Made by a program: the position numbers and the translations under genes. A stretch of 64,000 nucleotides of DNA, from the NCBI GenBank assembly GCA_051656645.1, contig JBOGCH010000001.1, positions 1 to 64,000 of the forward strand. Reading direction: 5' to 3'. The notes under the pieces are model-generated. The model saw only the letters and a program-made list of their open reading frames with translations. It was not told the DNA's origin and did not search any database. This DNA is from JBOGCH01 sp051656645. Its GTDB lineage: Bacteria; Bacteroidota; Bacteroidia; Bacteroidales; Marinifilaceae. Positions 1 through 9,784 of the stretch are shown piece after piece (position 1 is the stretch's first letter; every line of letters starts with the position of its first letter).

Positions 1-3
1 AAG

Positions 4-37
4 ACGGAGGAAACACGGACAGAACACGGAGAAGATA
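4..37. repeat. Diverged copy of a dispersed intergenic repeat
   Basis: These 34 bases align without gaps to 33323-33356, with 28 identical positions by hand count. Both copies are built from short purine-rich units of the ACGGAG and ACACGG type. The matching segment near 33.3 kb is the right arm of a long inverted repeat, so the other arm of this copy may lie just outside the window. Confidence 0.6.
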
Positions 38-292
38 TAGAGAGGGTGTAAAGCAAATCACAGCCGACTATTACAAATAATACCCCCTGAGCAGGGTTCA
101 TGTAAAATCACACAGCTCAAACAATACAATCTATTTCTCACTAAGCCACAGAATACATTTTTTATGTAGAGTTTTACATATATTTTGTAGACCTATTCCA
201 CAGTTTTTGACCCTTTATAATTAACTCATTCAAATGCTCACACTGTAAATCAACCACTTAATATATATTTACAATTTCTGGCACAGTTTTGC

Positions 293-322
293 CCTATAAT
301 TAGAAAACAAATTTATTATAGG
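293..322 (+). promoter_or_regulatory. Inverted repeat overlapping the ribosome-binding region of the efflux operon
   Basis: CCTATAAT (293-300) is the reverse complement of ATTATAGG (315-322), with 14 bases between. The right arm ends three bases before the ATG at 326 and contains the only purine-rich stretch that could bind the ribosome. It could be an operator or an RNA hairpin that hides the start. Chance occurrence in AT-rich DNA is also possible. Confidence 0.3.
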
Positions 323-325
323 TGT

Positions 326-1447
326 ATGAAAAAAGTGTTTCTTTTATTAACAGTGAGCGTTTTCTTATTTTCTTGTCGTGAAGAAAAGACGATTGAAGCA
401 ATACCTGTTGTGGTAGAATCTGTAGAAACAGATGATGTAGAAATTTATGGAGAATATGTAGGACGTATACGTGCGCGGCATTTTGTCGAAGTACATGCCC
501 GAATTGAAGGATATTTAGAGAGAATGCTATTTGAAGAAGGAACCAAGGTTAAGGCTAACCAACCGTTATTCTTTATTAATAAGGATCAATTGAAGGCTAA
601 AGCCGACAAAGCAAATGCGCAATTGAAAAAGGATTTAGCACAGCAGCGCAAAGCTGAACGAGATTTAGAACGTCTGGTACCTCTTTATGAACAAAATGCT
701 GTAAGTCGTCTGGATTTGGATAATGCCATAGCAGCATCCGAAAGTGCTAAGGCAAATGTTGCTATGAGTGAGGCTGATTTAGCACAAGCCGAGTTACAAC
801 TAAGCTATACTTGTGTAACATCGCCAATATCCGGTTACATTAGCGAGCGTCATGCCGATATTGGTACACTTGTTGGTCCCGGCTCAAAATCGTTACTTGC
901 TACCATTGTAGATAGTGATACGGTATTAGTGGATTTTAGCCTTACGGCTCTTGATTACTTAAAGAGCGAACAGCGTAACGTAAAACTTGGAGAGCGAGAC
1001 ACTACCCGCTCGTGGCAGCCCAACGTTACAATCACATTGGCCGACAACTCCATTTATCCTATAAAAGGAATTGTAGACTTTGCTGAGCCTCAAGTGGACC
1101 CACAAACCGGAACCTTTGGCGTACGCGCAGAGTTACCTAACCCACAACGCAAATTATTACCCGGACAGTTTACCAAAGTAAAGCTACTGCTGGATTTATA
1201 CGAGAATGCAGTTGTTGTACCGTCAAAAGCGTTGATAATAGAAAAAGGAGGAGCTTACATCTTCACAGTACGTGAAGATCAGACGGTTGAAAAACGTTTT
1301 GTAGAAACAGGTGCGGAATTCGAAAACCGCGTTGTTATTGAACGTGGATTAGCTAAAGGAGAAAATATTGTTATCGAAGGGCAACATAAACTATCTCCGG
1401 GTAACTTGATTAAAGCAGTCGAAGCGTCTCAACCGTTACAAAAGTAA
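326..1447 (+). CDS. RND efflux periplasmic adaptor lipoprotein (AcrA/MexA family)
   Basis: This 373-residue protein is the membrane-fusion subunit of a tripartite efflux pump. It links the inner-membrane transporter to the outer-membrane channel across the periplasm. The N-terminus is a lipoprotein signal ending in LFSC, with Cys17 as the lipidation site. A lipoyl-like half-motif (residues 45-85) is followed by an Ala, Lys and Glu-rich alpha-helical hairpin (about 90-160). The second lipoyl half contains SPISGYISER, and the C-terminal half gives the beta-barrel and membrane-proximal domains. The pump gene follows after 66 bases and the channel gene overlaps the pump gene, so the three form one operon. 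Substrates cannot be deduced. Confidence 0.92.
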   Translation: MKKVFLLLTVSVFLFSCREEKTIEAIPVVVESVETDDVEIYGEYVGRIRARHFVEVHARIEGYLERMLFEEGTKVKANQPLFFINKDQLKAKADKANAQLKKDLAQQRKAERDLERLVPLYEQNAVSRLDLDNAIAASESAKANVAMSEADLAQAELQLSYTCVTSPISGYISERHADIGTLVGPGSKSLLATIVDSDTVLVDFSLTALDYLKSEQRNVKLGERDTTRSWQPNVTITLADNSIYPIKGIVDFAEPQVDPQTGTFGVRAELPNPQRKLLPGQFTKVKLLLDLYENAVVVPSKALIIEKGGAYIFTVREDQTVEKRFVETGAEFENRVVIERGLAKGENIVIEGQHKLSPGNLIKAVEASQPLQK

Positions 1448-1513
1448 CTTATACCTCCACATTTATTGTGTTCCATTTAATAGGTATTTACCTATTCTAA
1501 TCAATGTGTATAT

Positions 1514-4500
1514 ATGAAAAATGATTTTTTTATTAGACGTCCCATATTTTCCATAGTACTATCCATGCTGATAGCTATTGTTGGAATTATAGGCATATAT
1601 CAACTTCCCGTTGACCAGTATCCGCAAATTACACCTCCGGTTGTAAAAGTGAGTGCTTCCTATCCGGGAGCAAGTTCACAAACCATATCGCAAGCCGTGG
1701 CAACACCCATTGAACAAGAAATTAATGGTACGCCGGGCATGCTGTACATGGAATCGAGCAGTAACAACAGCGGATCCCTTAGTATAAGCATTACGTTTGA
1801 TGTGGACGTAAATCCGGAGCTAGCAGCTATCGAGATTCAAAATCGTGTAAAACTGGCTGAAAGTAGATTACCTGCTGAGGTAATTCAAAATGGTATTAAA
1901 GTCGAGAAGCAGTCGCCAAGTCAGTTAATGACCGTTTGTCTTACATCTGACGACCCAAAATTCGATGAGATATACCTTAGTAATTTTGCCACTATTAATG
2001 TTATAGACATTCTTAAGCGTGTACCGGGCGTTGGACGTATTTCCAACGTTGGTAGCCGTTATTATGGCATGTGTATATGGGTACAGCCGGATAAAATGGC
2101 AAACTTTGGACTTACCGTTAAGGATTTACAGGATGCGTTGAAAGAACAAAACCGTGAATCGGCTGCCGGAGTGTTAGGTATGCAACCTATATTGAATCAG
2201 GATTTAACTATCCCCATTACAGCACCAGGGCGTTTATCAACCGTAAGCGAGTTTGAACAAATTGTTATTCGCGCAAATAATGATGGGTCTATTATTAGAC
2301 TAAAGGATGTAGCAAAAGTATCGCTTGAGGCTGGTTCCTACTCCTCGGAGAGTGGTGTTAACAATGCTAATGCCGCCATGTTATCCATATATATGTTGCC
2401 CGGAGCAAATGCCGTTGAGGTTTCTAAACAAGTTAGAGCAACCATGGAAACCATTAGTAAAAACTTCCCGGAGGGTATTGACCATGAGGTTACGTTTGAT
2501 ATAACCTCATATATCAATGAATCCATCAATGAAGTGTATAAAACTCTTTTTGAAACATTACTTTTAGTAGTGTTGGTGGTTTTCCTGTCACTGCAAAATT
2601 GGCGTGCGTCACTTGTACCGCTTATTGCTGTACCTATTTCACTTATAGGGACCTTTGGTGTCATGCTGGCATTCGGGTTCTCAATCAATATGCTTACACT
2701 CCTTGGGTTGATATTAGCTATTGGTATTGTGGTAGACGATGCTATTGTGGTGGTGGAAGCTGTGGAAAACTATATGAGTACGGAGAAACTATCTCCCTTT
2801 GAGGCTACGTGTAAAGCTATGCGTGGCTTGACGGGAGCCTTAATAGCGACCACTTTAGTGCTTGTTGCGGTATTTGTACCTGTTAGTTTTCTAGGTGGAA
2901 TAACCGGTATTTTGTATCGCCAATTTGCTATTACCATTGTGGTTTCGGTATGTATCTCTACCATTGTAGCCTTGACACTTAGCCCTGCTATGTGTGCGCT
3001 AATACTGCGCCCAACAAAGAAGAAACATAACGTTGTTTTTGCAAAGATTGACGCTTGGATGCTAAAAGGTAACAACAAGTATGTAGGATTTTTGAACTTG
3101 TTGATTAGAAATAGAAAACGTACCATTGCTGCATTTGGACTTACCCTTATTGCCATTTTTGTAATGAATAAGATAACGGCTACAGGGTTCATTCCGGAGG
3201 AGGATCAAGGATACTTCCGCGTAGAAATTGAATTACCACAAGGAGCAACGCTTGAACGCACACGCGTTATTACTGAAAATGCGGTAAACTTCATTGATAA
3301 ACACAAAGCTGTGGCCTTTGTACAACATGTATCCGGACAAAGTCCACGCACTGGGACATTACAGTCTGCCGCTGAATTGACAGTAATTCTTAAACCTTGG
3401 AAAGAGCGAAAATCCAAAGGATACTCTATAAATAAAGTAATTGATGAAATAAGTACTGAACTTAAAAGCTACCCTGAAGCCAAAATATACATTCAGAAAC
3501 CGGCAGTAATTCCGGGATTGGGTAGTGCCGGAGGTTTTGAGCTACAGCTCGAGGCACGCGGAGACATGACAACCGAACAATTGGAAGCAGCTGTCGATAC
3601 ATTACTCTATTATGCAAACAAAGACAAACGCTTTAACTCCGTATCCTCATCCTTTCAGAATGAGATACCACAGTTGTTCTATGATGTTGATAGAGACAAA
3701 GCAAAATTCTTAGGTATTCCGCTAACGGATATCTTCTCAACAATGAAGGCATATACCGGTTCTGTTTATGTAAATGACTTTAACATGTTTAACCGTGTTT
3801 ATAAAGTCTATATTCAAGCTGACGCTTCCTACCGTGCCGGCAAAGAGAACATTAATTTGTTCTTTGTTCGCGGTTCGCAAGGAAAAATGGTTCCATTAAC
3901 AGCAGTTGGCGAAGCCAGATATACCACCGGTCCGGGAACGCTAAAACGCTTTAATATGTTCCCTACCGCATCTGTGCACGGTTACGCGGCAGACGGATAC
4001 AGTTCGGGCGAGGCAATGCGCCGCATGGAGGAAATTGTCCGGGAGCACCTACCGGAAGGAATAGGGCTTGACTGGAGCGGTTTATCCTACCAAGAGAAAA
4101 TTGCAGAAGGACAACTACCAATTGTTGTGGCTTTGGTTTTCCTTTTTGTCTTTCTATTCCTTGCCGCTCAGTACGAGAGTTGGAGCGTACCTATTGCAGT
4201 GTTGCTATCCTTGCCTGTAGCGGCATTGGGATCCTATATTGGAATAGCGATATGGGGATTGGAGAATAATATTTATTTCCAAATTGGATTGGTTACACTT
4301 ATAGGACTATCGGCAAAGAATGCCATTCTGATTGTTGAGTATGCCAAACGCGAAGTGGAGAATGGCAAAGAGCCGGTTCAAGCCGCTATTGCAGCAGCCA
4401 CGCAACGTTTCAGACCCATTGTAATGACCTCCCTAGCCTTTGTTTTGGGTATGCTACCTTTGGTCATGGCAAATGGTCCGGGATCTGCCGGGCGTCTATC

Positions 4501-4672
4501 TATAGGGGTTGGTATTTTCTTTGGAATGTTAGTAGCCATTACAATAGGTATAGCGTTGGTTCCTTTCTTCTTTATTGAGATATATAAATTCAAAAAACAC
4601 AGAAAAACATCACAGCAAAACAATGATGTTGTTACCACAAATAGGGAGAATTATGAAGAAATCAATAATTAA
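1514..4672 (+). CDS. RND multidrug efflux transporter, inner-membrane pump (AcrB/MexB, HAE1 family)
   Basis: This 1052-residue protein has the usual length for a proton-driven hydrophobe/amphiphile RND pump. It has an N-terminal transmembrane helix (about 10-30), a large periplasmic porter domain, the TM2-6 block near 335-500, a second porter half and a final helix block from about 865. The proton-relay acidic pair is present as D408-D409 in GIVVDDAIVVVE. The partner lysine of TM10 is K935 in LSAKNAILIVEYAK. Both agree with AcrB D407/D408 and K940. The gene lies between its adaptor and its outer-membrane partner. The family exports drugs, dyes, detergents or bile salts; which of these applies here is not visible. 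Confidence 0.96.
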   Translation: MKNDFFIRRPIFSIVLSMLIAIVGIIGIYQLPVDQYPQITPPVVKVSASYPGASSQTISQAVATPIEQEINGTPGMLYMESSSNNSGSLSISITFDVDVNPELAAIEIQNRVKLAESRLPAEVIQNGIKVEKQSPSQLMTVCLTSDDPKFDEIYLSNFATINVIDILKRVPGVGRISNVGSRYYGMCIWVQPDKMANFGLTVKDLQDALKEQNRESAAGVLGMQPILNQDLTIPITAPGRLSTVSEFEQIVIRANNDGSIIRLKDVAKVSLEAGSYSSESGVNNANAAMLSIYMLPGANAVEVSKQVRATMETISKNFPEGIDHEVTFDITSYINESINEVYKTLFETLLLVVLVVFLSLQNWRASLVPLIAVPISLIGTFGVMLAFGFSINMLTLLGLILAIGIVVDDAIVVVEAVENYMSTEKLSPFEATCKAMRGLTGALIATTLVLVAVFVPVSFLGGITGILYRQFAITIVVSVCISTIVALTLSPAMCALILRPTKKKHNVVFAKIDAWMLKGNNKYVGFLNLLIRNRKRTIAAFGLTLIAIFVMNKITATGFIPEEDQGYFRVEIELPQGATLERTRVITENAVNFIDKHKAVAFVQHVSGQSPRTGTLQSAAELTVILKPWKERKSKGYSINKVIDEISTELKSYPEAKIYIQKPAVIPGLGSAGGFELQLEARGDMTTEQLEAAVDTLLYYANKDKRFNSVSSSFQNEIPQLFYDVDRDKAKFLGIPLTDIFSTMKAYTGSVYVNDFNMFNRVYKVYIQADASYRAGKENINLFFVRGSQGKMVPLTAVGEARYTTGPGTLKRFNMFPTASVHGYAADGYSSGEAMRRMEEIVREHLPEGIGLDWSGLSYQEKIAEGQLPIVVALVFLFVFLFLAAQYESWSVPIAVLLSLPVAALGSYIGIAIWGLENNIYFQIGLVTLIGLSAKNAILIVEYAKREVENGKEPVQAAIAAATQRFRPIVMTSLAFVLGMLPLVMANGPGSAGRLSIGVGIFFGMLVAITIGIALVPFFFIEIYKFKKHRKTSQQNNDVVTTNRENYEEINN

Positions 4673-5999
4673 TATAGCACTATTCGCATTTATTGCCCTA
4701 TCCCTTGGCGGATGTAAAGCGGGAAAGAATTTTGTAAATAGAAAACATGACTTGAATGAGGTGATTGAGAAAAGTGACACTATTGTCAAAGTTGGCGAGT
4801 GGTGGAAACTTTACGATGATCCTACCCTTTCCAACTATATAGCAACGGCAATAGATAATAATAAAGATATGCTCATTGCCTTGGCAAACATTAATGAGCT
4901 GCAAGCATTGTATAGAGTAGAAAAAAGTAATCTATACCCTAAAATAGATGCGAAAGCTACATATGATTTGAAAAAAGGTGGTGCAGAATACGGACAGACC
5001 GATGGTTTATTAAAACTATCCTGGGATATTGACATTTGGGGTAAAAACAGATGGGCAAAAGACGGTTCAAAAGCACAATATCTTGGTTCGGTCGAAGCAG
5101 CTAAAGGGGTACAAATTACAGTGGTTGCCGAAGTAGTGCAGAATTACTTAGAGCTTCAAACACTGAAGGAGGAGCTTTCAATTGTGCGCCAAACACTAAA
5201 GGCTAGAGAAGAAGCCATAAAACTGGCTAAACTACGCTATGAAGGCGGATTAACGTCTGAAACGGCATATAAGCAAGCTCAGGTAGAGCATGCACGTACG
5301 GCTACGCTTGTTCCTCAACTTGAAAAGGATATACAATTTAAAGAAAATAGTTTAGCCATTCTTGTAGGCAAGCGCCCTCAGGAGGAGATGGAGATTGATA
5401 ACAATAAACTATTTTTGGATTTTGCTATTCCGGCCAATCTGTCATCTGCCCTAATTATGGGACGTCCGGATATGCTAGTTGCCGAACAAAACTTACGTTC
5501 TGCACAAAGTAAAGTTGGCGTGGCATTTACGTCCTTATTTCCTACATTCTCTATAACCGGGAGTTTAGGTAGTGAAAGCAGTAGTCTCAAAGAGTTTATT
5601 CAATCGCCACACTGGGCCATTGGTGGAGCTGCCTTGATGCCGCTTATAAACATGGGACAAAATAGAGCAAAGCTAAAGGCTAGCGAAGCTGCTTATGAAA
5701 AAGAGGTTCTACGCTATCAGAAAAGTGTACTTATGGCTTTACAAGAGGTGAGCAATGCCATTACAGACGCAAATAAAACCATAGAGATAGTAACACTACG
5801 TAGAAATTTGGAGAAGGAAGCCGCAGCTTATTTGAAATGTGCGGAGTTACAATATATTAATGGTGTTATAAGCTATATGGATGTGCTCGATGCGCAACGT
5901 GGATACTTTGATGCTCAAATTGCACTAACAAAAGCCGTTCGCGATAGAGAAGTGGCCGTGGTGAAACTGTACAAATCACTTGGTGGCGGATTAGGATAA
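4653..5999 (+). CDS. Outer-membrane efflux channel lipoprotein (TolC/OprM, NodT family)
   Basis: This is the outer-membrane channel of the efflux operon, 448 residues from the chosen start. An in-frame ATG lies further upstream at 4575, but ATG 4653 gives a proper lipoprotein signal (MKKSIINIALF, lipobox LGGC) and follows a GGGAG sequence. It overlaps the end of the pump gene by 20 bases, which suggests translational coupling. The two outer-membrane efflux repeats are visible, each with long Ala, Glu and Lys-rich helices. The second ends in the family motif YINGVISYMDVLDAQR. The chain ends in a Gly-rich tail. A strong terminator follows. Confidence 0.93.
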   Translation: MKKSIINIALFAFIALSLGGCKAGKNFVNRKHDLNEVIEKSDTIVKVGEWWKLYDDPTLSNYIATAIDNNKDMLIALANINELQALYRVEKSNLYPKIDAKATYDLKKGGAEYGQTDGLLKLSWDIDIWGKNRWAKDGSKAQYLGSVEAAKGVQITVVAEVVQNYLELQTLKEELSIVRQTLKAREEAIKLAKLRYEGGLTSETAYKQAQVEHARTATLVPQLEKDIQFKENSLAILVGKRPQEEMEIDNNKLFLDFAIPANLSSALIMGRPDMLVAEQNLRSAQSKVGVAFTSLFPTFSITGSLGSESSSLKEFIQSPHWAIGGAALMPLINMGQNRAKLKASEAAYEKEVLRYQKSVLMALQEVSNAITDANKTIEIVTLRRNLEKEAAAYLKCAELQYINGVISYMDVLDAQRGYFDAQIALTKAVRDREVAVVKLYKSLGGGLG

Positions 6000-6064
6000 T
6001 CTGTACACCATTTATGTACTTAAAACTATTGTACACTGTTTGTGAATATGCTTTCAAGGTTTGT

Positions 6065-6109
6065 AAAATAATAGCGCAGTCCAAGCAGTATGGACTGCGC
6101 TATTATTTT
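6065..6109 (+). terminator. Rho-independent terminator after the efflux operon
   Basis: A perfect 19-bp stem (6065-6083 with 6091-6109) encloses a 7-base loop, and the right arm ends in a T-run. It separates the efflux operon from menF. The A-rich left arm means it could also work on the other strand, but no minus-strand gene ends here. Confidence 0.88.
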
Positions 6110-6153
6110 CAAGTATAATTCTAAATTGCTATTTTCGCATATTATTTAAGAGT

Positions 6154-7236
6154 ATGGCAACATTAGCAGCGATTTGGAAGATATGCAGGGACAACAACAT
6201 CCCTTTTTATACCTACATACTTCCCGGAGAGGATGAGATACATTTTGGTGCCCAACTTAGCAATCCATCCATTACGGGAGTATCATCCGCTATTACAGAT
6301 AGCGGATTCATTATGCATCCTTACAGTAATAAGGAGCAGACACTGTTTATTAAAAACGATTTTACAGAGCAGGATATCCACTCTGCAGAGAAAATTAAGT
6401 GGTTAAAGGACACTCTATTTCCTCCTATCTCTATGCCATGCCTGAATTTAGAGGTTACGAAGGAGCAATATTTGACTGCCCTAAACGCCGTAATTAAACA
6501 AATAGACAATATACTCCTTAAAAAGGTTGTGTATTCCCGCGTTATTTCAGCGCCACTTGCTAAAGAACTCCATACCCATCTTTTCAACTCGATGCGTCAC
6601 TATAGGCATGCTTTTAGATTCTGGGTATATGCCCCCGGGCATGGCGAGTGGATGGGAGCTTCGCCGGAGACTTTATTGTCCTATGTAAACAAAGGCATTG
6701 AGACCATGTCCTTAGCGGGAACGCAGTCAACGAGCATGCTCTCTGAATGGGGCGAGAAGGAAAAGGAGGAGCAGCAAATGGTTACCGACTATATTGCTGA
6801 CTGTTTTGCCCAAGCAGGTATACAGCGTGTTACGCAGTCCCCCTTACACACGCATACAGCCGGCCCCGTGGCACATCTGTGTACCCGTTTCACAGCCACC
6901 GAGGTAACGAATGTACAACAAGCTCAAACACTTTTAGAGCTTATGCATCCCACGCCTGCCGTGTGTGGACTTCCGGTAGGTGGTGCACAAACAAGTATTG
7001 CGTGCCATGAGTTGCATAAACGGCGGTATTACGCCGGCTATTTGGGACCTGTAACTCCCGGCGGTGATTTTCGTTTCTTTGTCAATATCCGTTCCATGGA
7101 GTTGGCACACAATATGGCTCAACTTTACGTTGGGGGTGGGATTACTGCTCTCTCCAATGCCGAAGCGGAATGGCAGGAAACAGAAAACAAAGCACGTACG
7201 TTACTTACACTTATAAACGACATTCAACATGGATAA
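6154..7236 (+). CDS. Isochorismate synthase MenF
   Basis: MenF converts chorismate to isochorismate, the committed step into menaquinone synthesis. The 360-residue protein shows the chorismate-binding enzyme core: ASPETLLS, SLAGTQ, PTPAVCGLP, YAGYLGP and VGGGITALSNAEAEWQETEN. The N-terminal third is less conserved, as is usual for MenF of this phylum. Salicylate and anthranilate synthases share the fold, but menD follows directly and overlaps by 8 bases, which settles the role. It is the first gene of menFDBCE. A TATTTTCG sequence upstream resembles a -7 element but departs from TAnnTTTG. Confidence 0.95.
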   Translation: MATLAAIWKICRDNNIPFYTYILPGEDEIHFGAQLSNPSITGVSSAITDSGFIMHPYSNKEQTLFIKNDFTEQDIHSAEKIKWLKDTLFPPISMPCLNLEVTKEQYLTALNAVIKQIDNILLKKVVYSRVISAPLAKELHTHLFNSMRHYRHAFRFWVYAPGHGEWMGASPETLLSYVNKGIETMSLAGTQSTSMLSEWGEKEKEEQQMVTDYIADCFAQAGIQRVTQSPLHTHTAGPVAHLCTRFTATEVTNVQQAQTLLELMHPTPAVCGLPVGGAQTSIACHELHKRRYYAGYLGPVTPGGDFRFFVNIRSMELAHNMAQLYVGGGITALSNAEAEWQETENKARTLLTLINDIQHG

Positions 7237-8938
7237 TATATATTCACAACATCCACAGGTAAATTCTTTACTCAATATATTAGAGGCTAAAGGGATTGAT
7301 AATGTAGTACTTTCCCCGGGGTCGCGCAATGCGCCATTATTGGTGACGTTCCATGCTAATTCATATTTTAAAAAGCATATTATTGTGGACGAACGTTCGG
7401 CCGCTTTCTTTGCGCTTGGTATTGCTCAACAAACACAACGTCCTGCAGTATTGACATGTACCTCGGGAACTGCAATGCTAAACTACGCACCGGCAATTGC
7501 CGAAGCCTATTACCAGGGTGTTCCGCTCGTTATACTTACTGCCGACCGCCCTACGGAGTGGCTAAATCAGGACGATAGTCAGATTATTGAACAACAGGGA
7601 GTATTGAAACCATATGTTAAGGCATCCTACCAATTACCCGTTGACTATGCGCGTAATAATGACCATTGGTATACCAACCGTGTAGTAAATGAGGCTATTA
7701 ACTTAGCTATGAGCGGACAGAGGGGCCCTGTACATATTAATATTCCGCTGGACGAACCATTATATAACTTCACCTCGCAACCACCTGCACCAGAGCGAGT
7801 AATTACCTCTATGGGGTGTACTTGTTTGCCAAACGAAGATACGCTTCAACAACTTCGTAGTCAGCTTGAGAACGTTAATAAGGTAATGCTTATTGCCGGT
7901 TTTGCACCTCCATGCGTGGAGTTTGAACAAGCTGTAAAAACCTTAGCCAATAAAAACATTGTGGTACTTACCGAAACAGTGAGTAACCTGCAACAAACTG
8001 ACACGATTGCCAACATAGACCGTACACTTAGCGCCATGACTCCCTCACAAAAGGAGGAGAATGCTCCAGAACTACTTTTTGTTACCGGTGGAGCCATTGT
8101 TTCACGCCAAATTAAGGCCTATATTAGACTATATAAACCAAAGTACATTTGGTACATTGGACAGCGCCACGAAGTACCGGATGGATACATGAACTTAACC
8201 AACTGCATTGCATGCAACCCGGGTACATTCTTTAATTCGGTTATGGGACTATTTCCTGCTTTCCAAGAGAGTTACCAAGAGAATTGGCAAAAAGTGGCAC
8301 AATTAGGGAAGAAGCGTCACAACCAATTTGTGGCACAAACACCGTGGAGTGATCTTACCGCATTCAATACCCTTGCCAAACATATTCCTGAAGGATACAG
8401 AATTCAGGTAGGGAACGGAACGGCAGTACGCTATATGCAGCTTATTGATATGCCCGTCTATACTCGCATGGATTGTAACCGAGGAACAAGTGGAATTGAC
8501 GGTTCCACCTCGACTGCGTTTGGAGCCGCCAATGTGGATGAAACTCCAACACTATTTATTAGTGGTGATAATAGCTTCTTGTATGATAGTAACGCTTTAG
8601 GAATACGCCCTTTACCGGCTAATCTTAAACTGATTGTAGTAGACAATGGCGGAGGAGGCATTTTCCGTTTTCTACCGGGTTCGTCGGATATGGAGTGCGT
8701 GGAGGAGCTGTTTCAAGTACAACATCACATTAATCTTACGGCACTTATCACTTTATATGGTATTCCGACATGTGAGGTAACTGATACCGACCAGCTTATA
8801 GACGCCACACAATGGCTATTTTATAAAACAACAACCACCGCAGCTGTGGTTATAAAAACGGACAGTGTTGACAGCGGCGCCATATTGAAAGATTATTTTA
8901 AAGCACTTACAACTGAAAATTCATTTAAAACACAATAA
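7229..8938 (+). CDS. SEPHCHC synthase MenD (2-succinyl-5-enolpyruvyl-6-hydroxy-3-cyclohexene-1-carboxylate synthase)
   Basis: MenD is a thiamine-diphosphate enzyme. It joins 2-oxoglutarate, after decarboxylation, to isochorismate. The 569-residue protein begins with the typical pyrimidine-binding region (VVLSPGSRNAPL; DERSAAFFALG). It has a middle domain and a C-terminal diphosphate-binding domain with the Mg-binding motif starting GDN (D447) and ending in VVDNGGG (N473). GPVHINIPLDEPLY is also characteristic. The start codon lies inside the end of menF and menB begins 2 bases after the stop, so translation is probably coupled. Confidence 0.96.
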   Translation: MDNIYSQHPQVNSLLNILEAKGIDNVVLSPGSRNAPLLVTFHANSYFKKHIIVDERSAAFFALGIAQQTQRPAVLTCTSGTAMLNYAPAIAEAYYQGVPLVILTADRPTEWLNQDDSQIIEQQGVLKPYVKASYQLPVDYARNNDHWYTNRVVNEAINLAMSGQRGPVHINIPLDEPLYNFTSQPPAPERVITSMGCTCLPNEDTLQQLRSQLENVNKVMLIAGFAPPCVEFEQAVKTLANKNIVVLTETVSNLQQTDTIANIDRTLSAMTPSQKEENAPELLFVTGGAIVSRQIKAYIRLYKPKYIWYIGQRHEVPDGYMNLTNCIACNPGTFFNSVMGLFPAFQESYQENWQKVAQLGKKRHNQFVAQTPWSDLTAFNTLAKHIPEGYRIQVGNGTAVRYMQLIDMPVYTRMDCNRGTSGIDGSTSTAFGAANVDETPTLFISGDNSFLYDSNALGIRPLPANLKLIVVDNGGGGIFRFLPGSSDMECVEELFQVQHHINLTALITLYGIPTCEVTDTDQLIDATQWLFYKTTTTAAVVIKTDSVDSGAILKDYFKALTTENSFKTQ

Positions 8939-8940
8939 AC

Positions 8941-9762
8941 ATGGAAAAAAGAGTTTGGACTCCAATAAAGGAGTATTCCGATATTAAATTTGATTTCTAC
9001 GAAGGTATTGCACGTATAACGATTAATCGTCCTGAGGTGTATAATGCCTTTCGTCCGCAAACAAACGTAGATATGCTTGATGCTATGCGTATTTGCCGTG
9101 AGGACAGCAAGATTAACGTAGTAGTTCTTACCGGGACCGGTGACAAGGCATTCTGTTCCGGAGGTGATCAAAACGTAAAAGGTACTGGCGGATACATTGA
9201 CGAGAATGGTGTTCCACGCCTTAACGTTTTGGATTTGCACAAAGCTATCCGCTCACTCCCTAAGCCTGTTATTGCTATGGTAAATGGATACGCCATTGGT
9301 GGAGGACATGTTCTACATGTGGTTTGTGACCTTACTATTGCATCGGAAAACGCGCGCTTTGGACAAACAGGTCCTAAAGTGGGAAGTTTTGACGGTGGTT
9401 TTGGTTCATCCTATTTAGCACGATGCGTGGGACAGAAGAAAGCGCGTGAAATATGGTTCCTATGTCGTCAATACACAGCTCACGAAGCAGAGGAGATGGG
9501 TATGGTAAATAAAGTTGTGCCATTAGAGCAACTAGAAGATGAAACGGTGGAATGGTGTAAAACCATTATGATGCGCAGTCCGCTTGCTATACGTATGATT
9601 AAACGTTCGCTTAACGCTGAGCTAGACGGCCAACACGGACTTATGGAGCTTGCTGGAGACGCTACATTGTTGTACTATCTTACAGAGGAAGCACAGGAAG
9701 GCAAGCATGCATTCCTAGAGAAACGCGATCCGGATTTTGATAAATTCCCAAAATTCCCATAG
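8941..9762 (+). CDS. 1,4-dihydroxy-2-naphthoyl-CoA synthase MenB
   Basis: This 273-residue crotonase-fold enzyme closes the second ring, turning o-succinylbenzoyl-CoA into 1,4-dihydroxy-2-naphthoyl-CoA. The MenB-specific sequence VGSFDGGFGSSYLARCVG contains D151, the conserved aspartate of the family. The oxyanion-hole region FCSGGDQNVKG and GYAIGGGHVLHVVCDL are also present. These set it apart from ordinary enoyl-CoA hydratases. The gene starts 2 bases after menD. Confidence 0.97.
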   Translation: MEKRVWTPIKEYSDIKFDFYEGIARITINRPEVYNAFRPQTNVDMLDAMRICREDSKINVVVLTGTGDKAFCSGGDQNVKGTGGYIDENGVPRLNVLDLHKAIRSLPKPVIAMVNGYAIGGGHVLHVVCDLTIASENARFGQTGPKVGSFDGGFGSSYLARCVGQKKAREIWFLCRQYTAHEAEEMGMVNKVVPLEQLEDETVEWCKTIMMRSPLAIRMIKRSLNAELDGQHGLMELAGDATLLYYLTEEAQEGKHAFLEKRDPDFDKFPKFP

Positions 9763-9784
9763 TCCGGTGTTACAATCAACCTAT

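Larger units (their letters stand above)
1..325. other. Intergenic region upstream of the efflux operon
   Basis: No open reading frame with coding character is seen here. The first 37 bases hold a diverged copy of the repeat found near position 33,340. The last 33 bases hold an inverted repeat that reaches to the start codon of the adaptor gene. The rest is AT-rich. No exact TAnnTTTG promoter was found before the operon. A regulator gene, if there is one, lies outside the window. Confidence 0.6.

Noticed and set aside
2338..3192. Minus-strand frames within the RND pump gene
   Set aside because: They are shadows of a strongly conserved gene whose catalytic residues are intact.
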